This document shows, one piece after another, positions 43,821 to 52,562 of a stretch of DNA of 54,066 bases (position 1 is the stretch's first letter; each line of letters begins with the position of its first letter). This DNA comes from Streptomyces sp. SID9727 (GTDB lineage Bacteria; Actinomycetota; Actinomycetes; Streptomycetales; Streptomycetaceae). The notes under the pieces were generated by a model. That model worked only from the letters and a program-made list of their open reading frames with translations, made no database searches and had not been told where the DNA came from. Location of the stretch: positions 1-54,066 of the forward strand of contig NZ_JAAGNI010000312.1 of NCBI RefSeq assembly GCF_010550605.1, read 5' to 3'. The position numbers were made by a program, and so were the translations under genes.

Positions 43821-46547
43821 ATGCGCGACGCTGCGATGTGGATGAACACGCTTCAGGGACCGGCCGGTCCCGTGCTGCCGGAGGCGCCGGACGCCGTGGA
43901 CGGAGCCCGGCGGGTGGTGCTGTTCGGGCCGCCGGGAATCGGCAAGACCACCGCGGCCGCGGTCCTGGGACGGCGGCTGGGCCTTCCGGTTCTGCGACTG
44001 GCCCCACGTCCGCAGGATGTCCAGGTCCCCTACGCGGGTCTCCTCGAACTCGCCCTGGCCCTGCCGTCCCCGGCGGCGAGGGAACTGACGGCGGAACTGG
44101 ACGAGTCCGCCGATGAACCGGGCACCTCGGAGCCTGCCGGGACGGCCCTGCGGCTACGCCGCCTTTCCGTCGCCCTGTTGCGGGACGCGTCGCCCATGAC
44201 GCTGGTGGTGGACAACGCCCAGTGGCTGGACCCGGCCAGCGCGGCGGTCCTGGGCTGGGCTCTGCGTCTGACCCCCGGCCTCCCCGCGATCGTCGCCGAC
44301 CGTGCCTGGCGGCCGGAGGCCGGAGTCCACTGGTGCGGGGAGAACGCACTCGCGGTGCGCGTCGCGGCCCTGACGTCCGGTCAGGTCGCCGCGTTGCTGT
44401 CGCATCTGCCGCTGTCCACCGGTGAGGTGGCCCGGATCCACGCGAGCAGCGGTGGTAATCCCGCCCTGGTCCTGGCGCTCGCCGACGCCGCGCCGCCTCC
44501 CTCGGACCGAGTCGGCGGAAGCGAGCCCTTCCTGCCGCCGGCGGCCCGGCGCCTGATGGACGAGTGGCTGAACGAGGTGCCGGCCCACGTACAGGAACTT
44601 CTGGCGTTCGCCGCGCTGGACGACCGGCCCGACCTCGAACTGCTCGTTCGCCTCGCCGGTCCGGCGGCCGGGACGCTCCTTGCCCAGGCAGAGACGGCGG
44701 GACTGGTCGACATCGGGCGGGAGGACGGGAGGGTGCGGCTCACCGCCTCCGCGATCGGCGCGGAGCTCATGACCCGGCTGCCGGCCTCCGCCCGCCGTCG
44801 CCTGCACACGCGCCTTGCCGAAGCCGGCCACGACCCCCTCCGCCGCGACCGGCACACCGCACTGGCGGCCGCGGGCACCGTCGACTCCCGCACGGCCCTG
44901 CACACCGCCCGCGCCGCCGACCGCGCGAGACTGCGCGGAGAACACGTGCTCGCCGCCGAACTCGCCCTGCTGGCAGCCGACCTCACCCCGCGCGAAGACA
45001 CGCATCTGGTCACCGAGCGAGCCCTGACCGCCATCCGGGACGCCGCGCACTGCGCAGACCTCTCCCGCGGCCGGGCCGCGACCCGGCTCCTTTTGCAGCA
45101 CGAAGACCGGCCCGCCCCACGCGTCCAGGCTCTGCTGGCCCTGCTCGACGCAAGCGGGCAGCGTCTGAACGGCGCCGACGAACTGTTCGCCGGGGCGGTT
45201 CACGAGGCCGCCGGACAGCCGGACCTGATCGCCCAGATCCTGCTCCGTCAAGCCATCCGCGCCAACCTCAACGAAGGAGCCCCCGAACAGGCTGCCGCCC
45301 TGGCCGCTCAGGCCGCCGCGCTCGCCCAGGCCGCCGGCGACACCACCACCACCGCCCTCGCTCTGACCATGCAGGCGCGCGTCCAGCGCGTTCTCGGCAG
45401 CCCCGGGACCGATGCCACACTCGAGCGCGCCCTGCGCACGCCCCGCACCGCACTTGTCGCCGTCAACGCCACCCCTGAACACCTCGCCGCCCGCCACGCC
45501 CTGTTCGACGACCGCCTGTCCGAAGCGCGGACTCTTCTGCTGCCCCTGCTCTTCCAGGCCCAGCAGGCCGGGGACGCCGAGGGCACCGTGGACGTCCTGC
45601 GCGGTCTCGCCGAAGTGGAGATCCGTGCCGGACGGTGCGCCCAGGCCCTCGACTACGCCGCCCGCGCCCAGGCACTGACCGACAGTTCCGGCCTGCCTGC
45701 CGGGCCCGCCTGCTACACCTCCGCCCTCGTCGAGGGCACCGCCGCACGAACCGGTCCCGCCCTGGCCATCGCCCGCCGCGGTGCCGAGGCGTGCCGGCGG
45801 GAGGGCAACCGGGTGTTCCTCTCCCGCAACCTCTACGCCCTCGGCCATCTCCTCCTGGTCACGGGCCGTGCCAAGGAAGCCCTGGAGGCACTGGAGGAGG
45901 TTCGCGGCCTGGAGGCGCTCCAGCAGGTCCACGACCCGTCCATCCTGCGCTGGCACGCCGACATGGCCGAATCCCTCATCACGCTGGGGCACCTCGAACA
46001 GGCTCATGAACTGCTGAGCAGCACGCACCGGAGCGCGACCGACCTCGGCAGGCAGTCCGTCATTCCGTCCCTCGAACGCGTCCAGGCCCTCCTGGACGCC
46101 GCGCACGGCGATTACGACACGGCCGCCCGCCGGCTCACCGACGCGGCCGGCCGCCTGAGCCACCTCCCGATCGAACGGGGCCGCACCCTGCTCGCGCTCA
46201 GCCACACCGAACGACGCGGACGCCGGCGCGCGAACGCCCGCGAGGCAGCACGGAGCGCCGCCGATCTCTTCACCGCCCACGAGGCGCACCCCTGGGCCCA
46301 GGCCGCCGCGGACAGCCTCAACCGGTTGGAGCGCAACGCCTCGGACCACAGCGGCCGCCCCTCCCTGACCCAGGCCGAACAGCGCTGCGCCCGGCTCGCT
46401 GCCGGAGGAGCGAGCAACCGCGACATCGCCGCGGCCCTCACCGTCAGCGTCAAGACGGTCGAAGCCACCCTCACTCGCGTCTACCGCAAACTCGGCCTGC
46501 ACTCACGCGTCCAACTCGCGCACACCGTCGGTCCCGCGTCGGAGTGA
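43821..46547 (+). CDS. LuxR-family regulator with AAA-type ATPase domain (LAL type)
   Basis: A 908-residue regulator. Walker A F-G-P-P-G-I-G-K-T-T lies at residues 35-44 and a Walker B-like MTLVVDNAQWLD near 127-138. A long TPR-like helical region spans about 350-840 (for example EAAGQPDLIAQILLRQAIRA). A C-terminal LuxR HTH occupies 848-908 (SLTQAEQRCARLAAGGASNR, then I-A-A-A-L-T-V-S-V-K-T-V-E-A-T-L). LAL regulators act as ATP-dependent activators in Streptomyces secondary metabolism and sugar use; the ligand here is unknown. The start is the ATG at 43821 (MRDAAMWMN), without a clear ribosome binding site. It is divergent from the protease gene and just upstream of the glutaminase gene. Confidence 0.92.
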   Translation: MRDAAMWMNTLQGPAGPVLPEAPDAVDGARRVVLFGPPGIGKTTAAAVLGRRLGLPVLRLAPRPQDVQVPYAGLLELALALPSPAARELTAELDESADEPGTSEPAGTALRLRRLSVALLRDASPMTLVVDNAQWLDPASAAVLGWALRLTPGLPAIVADRAWRPEAGVHWCGENALAVRVAALTSGQVAALLSHLPLSTGEVARIHASSGGNPALVLALADAAPPPSDRVGGSEPFLPPAARRLMDEWLNEVPAHVQELLAFAALDDRPDLELLVRLAGPAAGTLLAQAETAGLVDIGREDGRVRLTASAIGAELMTRLPASARRRLHTRLAEAGHDPLRRDRHTALAAAGTVDSRTALHTARAADRARLRGEHVLAAELALLAADLTPREDTHLVTERALTAIRDAAHCADLSRGRAATRLLLQHEDRPAPRVQALLALLDASGQRLNGADELFAGAVHEAAGQPDLIAQILLRQAIRANLNEGAPEQAAALAAQAAALAQAAGDTTTTALALTMQARVQRVLGSPGTDATLERALRTPRTALVAVNATPEHLAARHALFDDRLSEARTLLLPLLFQAQQAGDAEGTVDVLRGLAEVEIRAGRCAQALDYAARAQALTDSSGLPAGPACYTSALVEGTAARTGPALAIARRGAEACRREGNRVFLSRNLYALGHLLLVTGRAKEALEALEEVRGLEALQQVHDPSILRWHADMAESLITLGHLEQAHELLSSTHRSATDLGRQSVIPSLERVQALLDAAHGDYDTAARRLTDAAGRLSHLPIERGRTLLALSHTERRGRRRANAREAARSAADLFTAHEAHPWAQAAADSLNRLERNASDHSGRPSLTQAEQRCARLAAGGASNRDIAAALTVSVKTVEATLTRVYRKLGLHSRVQLAHTVGPASE

Positions 46548-46602
46548 CGCGTGCGGACCCTCGACCAGCCCCTCGTACCCCATCCCTCCCTGAGGACCGC
46601 CC

Positions 46603-47568
46603 ATGCACCACAGCCCCCGTCACATTCGTCCGGACACGGTGACCGCGGTCGCGACCGGACGCCTCGGCGCCGTACTGGAGCGCATCGAGAAGGAGACGGC
46701 CGCCCTCGGCGAGTGGGGCAGCCCCGCCGACTACATCCCGCTGCTCGCCGGCGCCGACCCCCGGCGCTTCGGCATGGCCGTCGCCGAACCGGACGGAACG
46801 GTCTACGGGGTCGGCGACTGGCGCACCCCCTTCTCGGCACAGTCCATCACCAAGGTCTTCGCCCTGGCCCTGGTGCTCTCGCTGGAGGGCGAACGGATCT
46901 GGCAGGGTGTGGGCCGCGAGCCTTCCGGCAACCCCTTCAACTCGCTGGTGCAGCTGGAGTACGAGAACGGTATCCCCCGAAACCCGTTCATCAACGCCGG
47001 CGCCCTCGTCGTCACCGACCGGCTGCAGACGCTGACCGGGGACGCCGCCGGCCGGATCAGGGAGCTGCTGCGGGCCGAAAGCGGTAACCCGGTCATCGAC
47101 TTCACACCGGCCGTCGCCGCCTCGGAAGCGGCCCACGGCGCCCGCAACGCCGCCCTCGCCCATTTCATGGCCTCCTACAGCAACATCGCCAACCCGGTCC
47201 CCGACCTGCTGGCCGCCTACTTCCGGCAGTGCTCGATCGAGGCATCGTGCGCGGACCTGGCCCTCGCCGCGGGTTTCCTCGCCCGGCGCGGCGTCCGGAC
47301 CGACGGCTCGGTACTCCTGACCCCGAGCCAGGCCAAGCAAGTCAACGCGATCATGCTCACGTGCGGTACGTACGATGCCGCCGGGGACTTCGCCTACCGG
47401 GTGGGCCTGCCGGGCAAGAGCGGTGTCGGCGGAGGGATCATCGCGGTCGTACCCGGTGTGTGCACCCTGTGCGTGTGGAGCCCCGGACTGGACCGGCGCG
47501 GCAACTCGGTGGCGGGCGTCGCGGCGCTCGACCGCTTCACCACGCTCACCGGCCTGTCCGTCTTCTGA
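46603..47568 (+). CDS. glsA: Glutaminase
   Basis: A 321-residue serine-dependent beta-lactamase-fold glutaminase of the GlsA type. Catalytic Ser81 and Lys84 lie in F-S-A-Q-S-I-T-K-V-F. Further motifs: NPFNSLVQLEYENGIPRNPF, then I-N-A-G-A-L-V-V-T-D, MASYSNIANPVPDLLAAYFR, and VGLPGKSGVGGGIIAVVPGV. It hydrolyses glutamine to glutamate and ammonia. It starts 55 bases after the LuxR regulator gene on the same strand, so co-transcription is possible. The ATG follows a weak GAGGA about 11 bases upstream (in ...CCCTGAGGACCGCCC). The 267-base gap after it contains only a possible promoter (GGTTACTATGGG near 47645). Confidence 0.95.
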   Translation: MHHSPRHIRPDTVTAVATGRLGAVLERIEKETAALGEWGSPADYIPLLAGADPRRFGMAVAEPDGTVYGVGDWRTPFSAQSITKVFALALVLSLEGERIWQGVGREPSGNPFNSLVQLEYENGIPRNPFINAGALVVTDRLQTLTGDAAGRIRELLRAESGNPVIDFTPAVAASEAAHGARNAALAHFMASYSNIANPVPDLLAAYFRQCSIEASCADLALAAGFLARRGVRTDGSVLLTPSQAKQVNAIMLTCGTYDAAGDFAYRVGLPGKSGVGGGIIAVVPGVCTLCVWSPGLDRRGNSVAGVAALDRFTTLTGLSVF

Positions 47569-47835
47569 ACGCGCTGCCCTCCACCGCGCACCGCGCGTGC
47601 GACCACCGGGGCCCGACCGCGCTGCTCCATTCTCGCGATCACCCTCGGTTACTATGGGCGCTTCATGCCGGAGGTCGGCAGCAAGGGCGCGGCGCCGTCG
47701 ACGGTGTGCCCGGGGAGCGGGAGGCCGGCACGTCGGCGGAGGCTCCCCGGTGCCGTCGACCGGCGATGTCCGCCTCTACGCCCCGGAGCATTCTTCCGAG
47801 GATCGCAAGGCTGAAGAGATGGGTGGCCTGGGAAA

Positions 47836-48687
47836 GTGTTGGAAGAGGTCGTAGCGACCCGCTATGTCACGCCCCTGCGTGAGGGCGGATCGCTCCCCGG
47901 GATCGTCGAGGCCGACGACCTCGGCACGTACGTCATGAAGTTCACCGGAGCCGGGCAGGGCCGCAAGACCCTCGTCGCGGAGGTGATCTGCGGGCAGCTC
48001 GGGCGGCGGCTCGGGCTGCGGGTCCCCGAGCTCGTGCGGATCCAGCTCGACCCGGTCATCGGGCTCGCCGAGCCCGACCAGGAGGTGCAGGAGCTGCTGA
48101 AGGCCAGCGGCGGCCTGAACCTCGGGATGGACTTCCTGCCCGGCTCGCTCGGCTTCGACGCGCTCGCCTACGAGGTGGACCCGCGCGAGGCCGGGCGGGT
48201 CGTCTGGTTCGACGCGCTGATCAACAACGTCGACCGGTCCTGGCGCAACCCGAACATGCTGATCTGGCACGGCGACCTCTGGCTCATCGACCACGGCGCC
48301 ACCATGATCTGGCACCACAACTGGCCCGGCGCCCAGGCGTCCGCCGCCAAGCCGTACAACGCCTCCGACCACGCCCTCGCCCCCTTCCGGCCCGACCTCG
48401 CGTCGGCCGCCGCCGAACTCGCCCCGCTGGTCACGCCCGGGCTGCTCGCGGAGGTCGCGGCCGACGTCCCCGACGAGTGGCTGGTGGACGAGCCGGGCTT
48501 CGGCACGACGGACGAACTGCGGCAGGCGTACGTGGACGCGCTGGCCGCCCGCGCGGCGACCATCCACGAGCGGATCATCATGGACGCGCCCACCCCCGAC
48601 AAGCCGTCCCAGGCCCCGGGCTGGATCACCGAACGGCTCGCCCCGCGCGGCCACGCCACGGACGGCGAGAAGGGCGGCCGGGCATGA
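47836..48687 (+). CDS. HipA-like kinase family protein
   Basis: A 283-residue protein related to the HipA kinase fold, shorter than full HipA. N-lobe: G-T-Y-V-M-K-F-T-G-A-G-Q-G-R-K-T-L-V-A-E-V with the ATP-binding Lys, then LGRRLGLRVPELVRIQLD. Catalytic loop: WFDALINNVDRSWRNPNMLI (Asp and Asn ligands), then L-W-L-I-D-H-G as the metal-binding Asp segment. No HipB-type antitoxin is next to it; instead a DUF3037 gene overlaps its stop (ATGA). HipA phosphorylates glutamyl-tRNA synthetase in E. coli, but this branch's target is unknown. Start: GTG at 47836 or TTG at 47839. Confidence 0.85.
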   Translation: MLEEVVATRYVTPLREGGSLPGIVEADDLGTYVMKFTGAGQGRKTLVAEVICGQLGRRLGLRVPELVRIQLDPVIGLAEPDQEVQELLKASGGLNLGMDFLPGSLGFDALAYEVDPREAGRVVWFDALINNVDRSWRNPNMLIWHGDLWLIDHGATMIWHHNWPGAQASAAKPYNASDHALAPFRPDLASAAAELAPLVTPGLLAEVAADVPDEWLVDEPGFGTTDELRQAYVDALAARAATIHERIIMDAPTPDKPSQAPGWITERLAPRGHATDGEKGGRA

Positions 48688-49067
48688 GCGGGCGCGACGT
48701 CTTCGAGTACGCGCTGCTGCGCGTCGTCCCCCGCGTCCAGCGGGGGGAGTGCTTCAACGCCGGGGTGGTGGTCTACTGCCGCGCCAAGGGCTTCGTGGCC
48801 GCCCGCACCGAGCTGGACGAGACGAAGCTGAAGGCGCTCGACCCCGGCGCCGACGTGACCGGGGTCCGGGCCGCGCTGCGCGCCGTCGAGGGCGTCTGCC
48901 GCGGCGGTACGTACGCGGGCCAGGCCGCCGGCGACGACGTGGGGAGGCGCTTCCGCTGGCTGATCGCGCCCCGCTCCACCGTCGTCCAGCCCGGGCCCGT
49001 GCACAGCGGCCTCACCGCCGATCCCGAGGCCGAGGTGGAGCGGCTGCTCGACCTGCTGGTGCGCTGA
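48684..49067 (+). CDS. DUF3037 family protein
   Basis: A 127-residue protein: DVFEYALLRVVPRVQRGECF, then N-A-G-V-V-V-Y-C, then R-F-R-W-L-I-A-P-R-S-T-V-V-Q-P-G-P-V-H-S-G, the DUF3037 hallmarks. Its ATG overlaps the HipA-like kinase stop as ATGA, so the two are translationally coupled and very probably act together. I recall this kinase-DUF3037 pairing as common in bacteria, with no established function. It could be a substrate, a partner or a neutraliser of the kinase. Confidence 0.9.
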   Translation: MSGRDVFEYALLRVVPRVQRGECFNAGVVVYCRAKGFVAARTELDETKLKALDPGADVTGVRAALRAVEGVCRGGTYAGQAAGDDVGRRFRWLIAPRSTVVQPGPVHSGLTADPEAEVERLLDLLVR

Positions 49068-49078
49068 CCGCCGCCCCC

Positions 49079-49110
49079 GGCCGCCGTCCACGCACCGCGC
49101 GACGGCGGCC
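49079..49110 (+). terminator. Hairpin terminator after the DUF3037 gene
   Basis: GGCCGCCGTC (49079-49088) and GACGGCGGCC (49101-49110) form a perfect 10-bp stem with a 12-base loop, 12 bases after the DUF3037 stop and upstream of the next promoter. No T tract. Confidence 0.65.
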
Positions 49111-49148
49111 CGCCGGAGTGTGACATGCGCCGCTGCGCCCGTGGCCCG

Positions 49149-49177
49149 TTGACACCGGGTGCCAGGGCTTCTAGCGT
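49149..49177 (+). promoter_or_regulatory. Strong sigma-70-type promoter of the SDR operon
   Basis: A consensus -35 TTGACA (49149-49154), an exact 17-bp spacer and -10 TAGCGT (49172-49177). Transcription would start near 49183-49184, about 95 bases before the fabG-like gene. Confidence 0.75.
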
Positions 49178-49193
49178 CTCGTCTGCTGAAGGT

Positions 49194-49211
49194 ACTAAGC
49201 GGTTGCTCAGT
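49194..49211. promoter_or_regulatory. Palindromic operator downstream of the SDR promoter
   Basis: ACTAAGC-GGTT-GCTCAGT is an 18-bp palindrome with one mismatched pair, about 10 bases past the predicted transcription start. Its form (CTNAGC, four-base centre, GCTNAG) is like sites of TetR-type regulators of fatty-acid or acyl-CoA genes, so it may be repressed by such a regulator encoded elsewhere. Confidence 0.6.
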
Positions 49212-49279
49212 CATCGGGCGGTCTCCCCGGAGCCCCCGACGTCCGCTGAGCCGCTATCCAAGGGCGAGGAGAGCCAAGC

Positions 49280-50041
49280 ATGTCGACCAGCGAGCAGCGC
49301 GTAGCCATCGTGACGGGAGCGGCCCGGGGCATCGGTGCCGCCACCGCGGTACGCCTGGCGGCCGAGGGCCGCGCCGTCGCCGTACTCGACCTCGACGAGG
49401 CGGCCTGCAAGGACACCGTCGAGAAGATCACCGCCGCCGGGGGCAAGGCGCTCGCCGTCGGCTGCGACGTGTCGGACAGCGCCCAGGTGGACGCCGCCGT
49501 CGCGCGGGTCGCCGCCGAGCTGGGGGCCCCGACGATCCTCGTCAACAACGCGGGCGTGCTCCGCGACAACCTGCTCTTCAAGATGAGCGAGTCCGACTGG
49601 GACACCGTCATGAACGTGCACCTCAAGGGCGCGTTCCTGATGGCCAAGGCCGTCCAGAAGCACATGGTGGACGCCAAGTTCGGCCGTATCGTGTCGCTGT
49701 CCTCCTCCTCGGCGCTCGGCAACCGCGGCCAGGCCAACTACTCGGCGGTCAAGGCGGGCCTCCAGGGCTTCACCAAGACCCTCGCCAAGGAGCTCGGCAA
49801 GTTCGGCATCACCGCCAACGCCGTCGCGCCCGGCTTCATCGTCACCGAGATGACCGCGCAGACCGCGGCCCGTGTCGGCATGGGCTTCGAGGAGTTCCAG
49901 GCCGCCGCCGCGACGCAGATCCCGGTCCAGCGCGTCGGCGTCCCCGACGACATCGCCAACGCCATCGCCTTCTTCACGGGCGACGCCGCCGGCTTCGTCT
50001 CCGGCCAGGTCATGTACGTGGCCGGCGGACCGCTCAACTGA
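49280..50041 (+). CDS. FabG-like 3-oxoacyl-ACP reductase family SDR
   Basis: A 253-residue classical short-chain dehydrogenase. Cofactor motif T-G-A-A-R-G-I-G (residues 12-19), N-N-A-G near residue 91, catalytic Tyr154 and Lys158 in N-Y-S-A-V-K-A-G, and the preceding Ser cluster (SLSSSSA). The sequence is closest to FabG-type beta-ketoacyl reductases, but stand-alone copies like this often serve beta-oxidation or polyketide-like metabolism. It heads a two-gene SDR operon behind a strong promoter with an operator that suggests acyl-CoA-type control. Confidence 0.9.
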   Translation: MSTSEQRVAIVTGAARGIGAATAVRLAAEGRAVAVLDLDEAACKDTVEKITAAGGKALAVGCDVSDSAQVDAAVARVAAELGAPTILVNNAGVLRDNLLFKMSESDWDTVMNVHLKGAFLMAKAVQKHMVDAKFGRIVSLSSSSALGNRGQANYSAVKAGLQGFTKTLAKELGKFGITANAVAPGFIVTEMTAQTAARVGMGFEEFQAAAATQIPVQRVGVPDDIANAIAFFTGDAAGFVSGQVMYVAGGPLN

Positions 50042-50061
50042 CCCGAAGGGCTGCGGACATC

Positions 50062-50817
50062 ATGACTGTGCAGGACAGCGGCAAGGTCGCGCTGATCACC
50101 GGCGCGAGCCGGGGCATCGGCTACGGCATCGCGCAGGCGCTCGTCGAGCGCGGCGACCGGGTGTGCATCACCGGGCGCAACGAGGACGCGTTGAAGGAGG
50201 CCGTCGAGACGCTCGGCGCCGACCGGGTCATCGGTGTCGCCGGCAAGGCGCACGACGAGGCGCACCAGGCGGCGGCCGTCGCCCGCACCATGGAGGCGTT
50301 CGGCCGGGTCGACTTCCTGGTCAACAACGCCGGCACCAACCCGGTCTTCGGGCCGATCGCGGAGCTCGACCTGAACGTCGCCCGCAAGGTCTTCGAGACC
50401 AACGTGGTCTCGGCGCTCGGCTTCGCCCAGCAGACCTGGAAGGCGTGGCAGAAGGAGAACGGCGGGGCGATCGTCAACATCGCCTCGGTCGCCGGCGTCT
50501 CCGCCTCGCCCTTCATCGGCGCGTACGGGATGAGCAAGGCGGCCATGGTCAACCTGACCCTCCAGCTGGCGCACGAGTTCGCGCCGGTGGTCCGGGTCAA
50601 CTCGATCGCGCCGGCGGTCGTCAAGACCCGGTTCGCCCAGGCGCTGTACGAGGGCCGTGAGGAGGAGGCGGCGGCCGCCTACCCGCTCGGCAGGCTCGGG
50701 GTGCCGGAGGACATCGGCGGCGCGGCCGCCTTCCTCACCTCCGACCAGTCCGCCTGGATCACGGGCCAGACCCTGGTGGTCGACGGTGGCATTTTCCTGA
50801 ATGCCGGAGTCGGCTGA
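50062..50817 (+). CDS. SDR family oxidoreductase
   Basis: A 251-residue classical short-chain dehydrogenase. T-G-A-S-R-G-I-G at residues 13-20, N-N-A-G near 92, catalytic Tyr155 and Lys159 in Y-G-M-S-K-A-A-M, and C-terminal W-I-T-G-Q-T-L-V-V-D-G-G. The ATG lies 20 bases after the first SDR gene, so the two are co-transcribed. It is only distantly similar to its partner, so they are not a recent duplication and may catalyse successive steps. The substrate is unknown. Confidence 0.9.
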   Translation: MTVQDSGKVALITGASRGIGYGIAQALVERGDRVCITGRNEDALKEAVETLGADRVIGVAGKAHDEAHQAAAVARTMEAFGRVDFLVNNAGTNPVFGPIAELDLNVARKVFETNVVSALGFAQQTWKAWQKENGGAIVNIASVAGVSASPFIGAYGMSKAAMVNLTLQLAHEFAPVVRVNSIAPAVVKTRFAQALYEGREEEAAAAYPLGRLGVPEDIGGAAAFLTSDQSAWITGQTLVVDGGIFLNAGVG

Positions 50818-50851
50818 TCCGGCCTGGGCCGATATGGTCCCGATTGCCTCA

Positions 50852-50901
50852 AGTGCCCCGCCGAGCCTGCGGATTGACCCGGTGGGGCACTGCGGTATGG
50901 T
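50852..50901 (+). promoter_or_regulatory. Hairpin and promoter upstream of the solute-binding lipoprotein gene
   Basis: AGTGCCCCGCC (50852-50862) and GGTGGGGCACT (50881-50891) form an 11-bp stem with one G-T pair and an 18-base loop, probably the terminator of the SDR operon. Embedded in it is a promoter: TTGACC (50874-50879) in the loop, 16-bp spacer, TATGGT (50896-50901), starting transcription near 50907. Terminator and promoter therefore share the same bases. Confidence 0.6.
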
Positions 50902-50934
50902 CTGCCGACCCATGGCTGATCGAGGAGCGTGCAC

Positions 50935-52521
50935 GTGTTCTACCGGGCCAGTCTGCAGGCCGCTGCAGCCCTTGCGTCCCTGTCCTTGCTGGCCGGCTGC
51001 GGGCTGCTGCCCGGCGGCGGATCGGATGTGGAGCAGAAGCTCGCCGTCGGGACGACCAGTGAGCCCTCGACCCTGGACCCGGCGGCGGCGTGGGACGGCT
51101 CCTGGGAGCTGATGCGGAACGTGTTCCAGACTCTGGTGAGCTTCCCCACCGGCAGTACGACGCCGGAGCCGGACGCGGCCGAGGAGTGCAGGTTCACCGA
51201 CCGCACCAGCACCGCCTACCGCTGCCGGCTCCGCAAGGGGCTGAAGTTCTCCAACGGCGACAAGCTGGACGCGGCGGCCGTGAAGTACTCCATCGACCGG
51301 ATCTCGGAGATCGGGGTCAAGGGCGGACCCGTCGGCATGCTCGGCTCGCTCGACCGGGTCGAGACCAAGGGCGACGACGTCGTCATCTTCAACCTGAAGA
51401 AGCCCGACGCCACCTTCCCCTTCGTCCTGGCCACCCCGGCCATGTCCCTGGTCGCGCCGAGCGCGTACTCGAAGCACAAGATCCGCGACGACGGCAAGGT
51501 CATCGGATCCGGTCCCTACCTGCTGGACGCCTACAAGCAGGGCGACCGCTCCGAGCTGGTGAAGAACCCCGACTACAAGGGGTTCGCCGACCGCAAGAAC
51601 GACGCCGTGACCATCCGGTACTTCAAGGACTCCGGCGCCATGGTGAAGGCGCTCCGGAAGAACGAGATCGACGCCACCTACCGCGGCCTGTCCGCCGAGG
51701 ACGTCGTCAGCATCGAGGACGGCAAGAGCAGCGGGGAGGGCGCCGACCTCCAGATCGTGGAGTCCACCGGCGCCGACATCCGCTTCCTGGTCTTCAACCC
51801 GGACGACCCCGCGTCCGGCAAGCCGGCCGTCCGGCGGGCGATAGCCCAGCTGGTCGACCGGGACGCGCTCGTCGCCAAGGTGTACCGGGGCACGGCCGAA
51901 CCGCTGTACTCGATGGTCCCCAAGGGCATCGCGACCCACACCACCAGCTTCTTCGACACCTTCGGCAACCCCAGCAAGGCCAAGGCCCGCCAGATCCTGG
52001 CCGACGCGCACATCACCACGCCCGTCCCCATGACCTTCTGGTACACCACCGACCGCTACGGCTCCTCGACCGCGCCCGAGTTCGCCGAGCTGAAGCGCCA
52101 GCTGGAGACGTCCGGACTCTTCCGCATCACCCTCAAGAGCCGCCCCTGGAAGACCTTCCAGGCGGGCTTCACCAAGGGCGAGTACCCGGTCTTCGGCCGA
52201 GGCTGGTTCCCGGACTTCCCGGACCCGGACAACTTCATCGCCCCGTTCGTGGGCAAGAACAGCGTCACGGGCATGCCGTACGTGAAGGACGAGATCACCA
52301 AGCAGCTGCTGCCCCGGTCCCGCAAGCAGAGCGACCGGGGCGCGGTCGCCAAGGAGTTCGAGCGGGCCCAGGAGATCCTGGTGGACGACGTGCGGCTGCT
52401 GCCGCTCTGGCAGGGCAAGCTGTACGTGGCGGCGGGCGAGGACATCGGCGGCGGCGAGCGCGCTCTGGACCCGCAGACCGTCATGCAGATGTGGGAGCTC
52501 TACCGCAAGGCCAGCTGGTGA
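50935..52521 (+). CDS. Family-5 (oligopeptide-type) solute-binding lipoprotein
   Basis: A 528-residue lipoprotein with lipobox L-L-A-G-C (Cys22). The SBP family-5 fold follows: VGTTSEPSTLDPAAAWDGSW, LRKGLKFSNGDKLDAAAVKY, V-I-G-S-G-P-Y-L-L, F-G-R-G-W-F-P-D-F-P-D-P-D-N, and VDDVRLLPLWQGKLYVAAGE. Members deliver oligopeptides, nickel or other solutes to Dpp/Opp importers. No permease or ATPase genes are adjacent, so it must work with a transporter encoded elsewhere, or as a stand-alone receptor. The GTG at 50935 is seven bases after GAGGAG (50922-50927). Confidence 0.92.
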   Translation: MFYRASLQAAAALASLSLLAGCGLLPGGGSDVEQKLAVGTTSEPSTLDPAAAWDGSWELMRNVFQTLVSFPTGSTTPEPDAAEECRFTDRTSTAYRCRLRKGLKFSNGDKLDAAAVKYSIDRISEIGVKGGPVGMLGSLDRVETKGDDVVIFNLKKPDATFPFVLATPAMSLVAPSAYSKHKIRDDGKVIGSGPYLLDAYKQGDRSELVKNPDYKGFADRKNDAVTIRYFKDSGAMVKALRKNEIDATYRGLSAEDVVSIEDGKSSGEGADLQIVESTGADIRFLVFNPDDPASGKPAVRRAIAQLVDRDALVAKVYRGTAEPLYSMVPKGIATHTTSFFDTFGNPSKAKARQILADAHITTPVPMTFWYTTDRYGSSTAPEFAELKRQLETSGLFRITLKSRPWKTFQAGFTKGEYPVFGRGWFPDFPDPDNFIAPFVGKNSVTGMPYVKDEITKQLLPRSRKQSDRGAVAKEFERAQEILVDDVRLLPLWQGKLYVAAGEDIGGGERALDPQTVMQMWELYRKASW

Positions 52522-52562
52522 GTCCGCGTCCGGGCGGGCCCCGGCGGCCCGCCCGGACCGCG

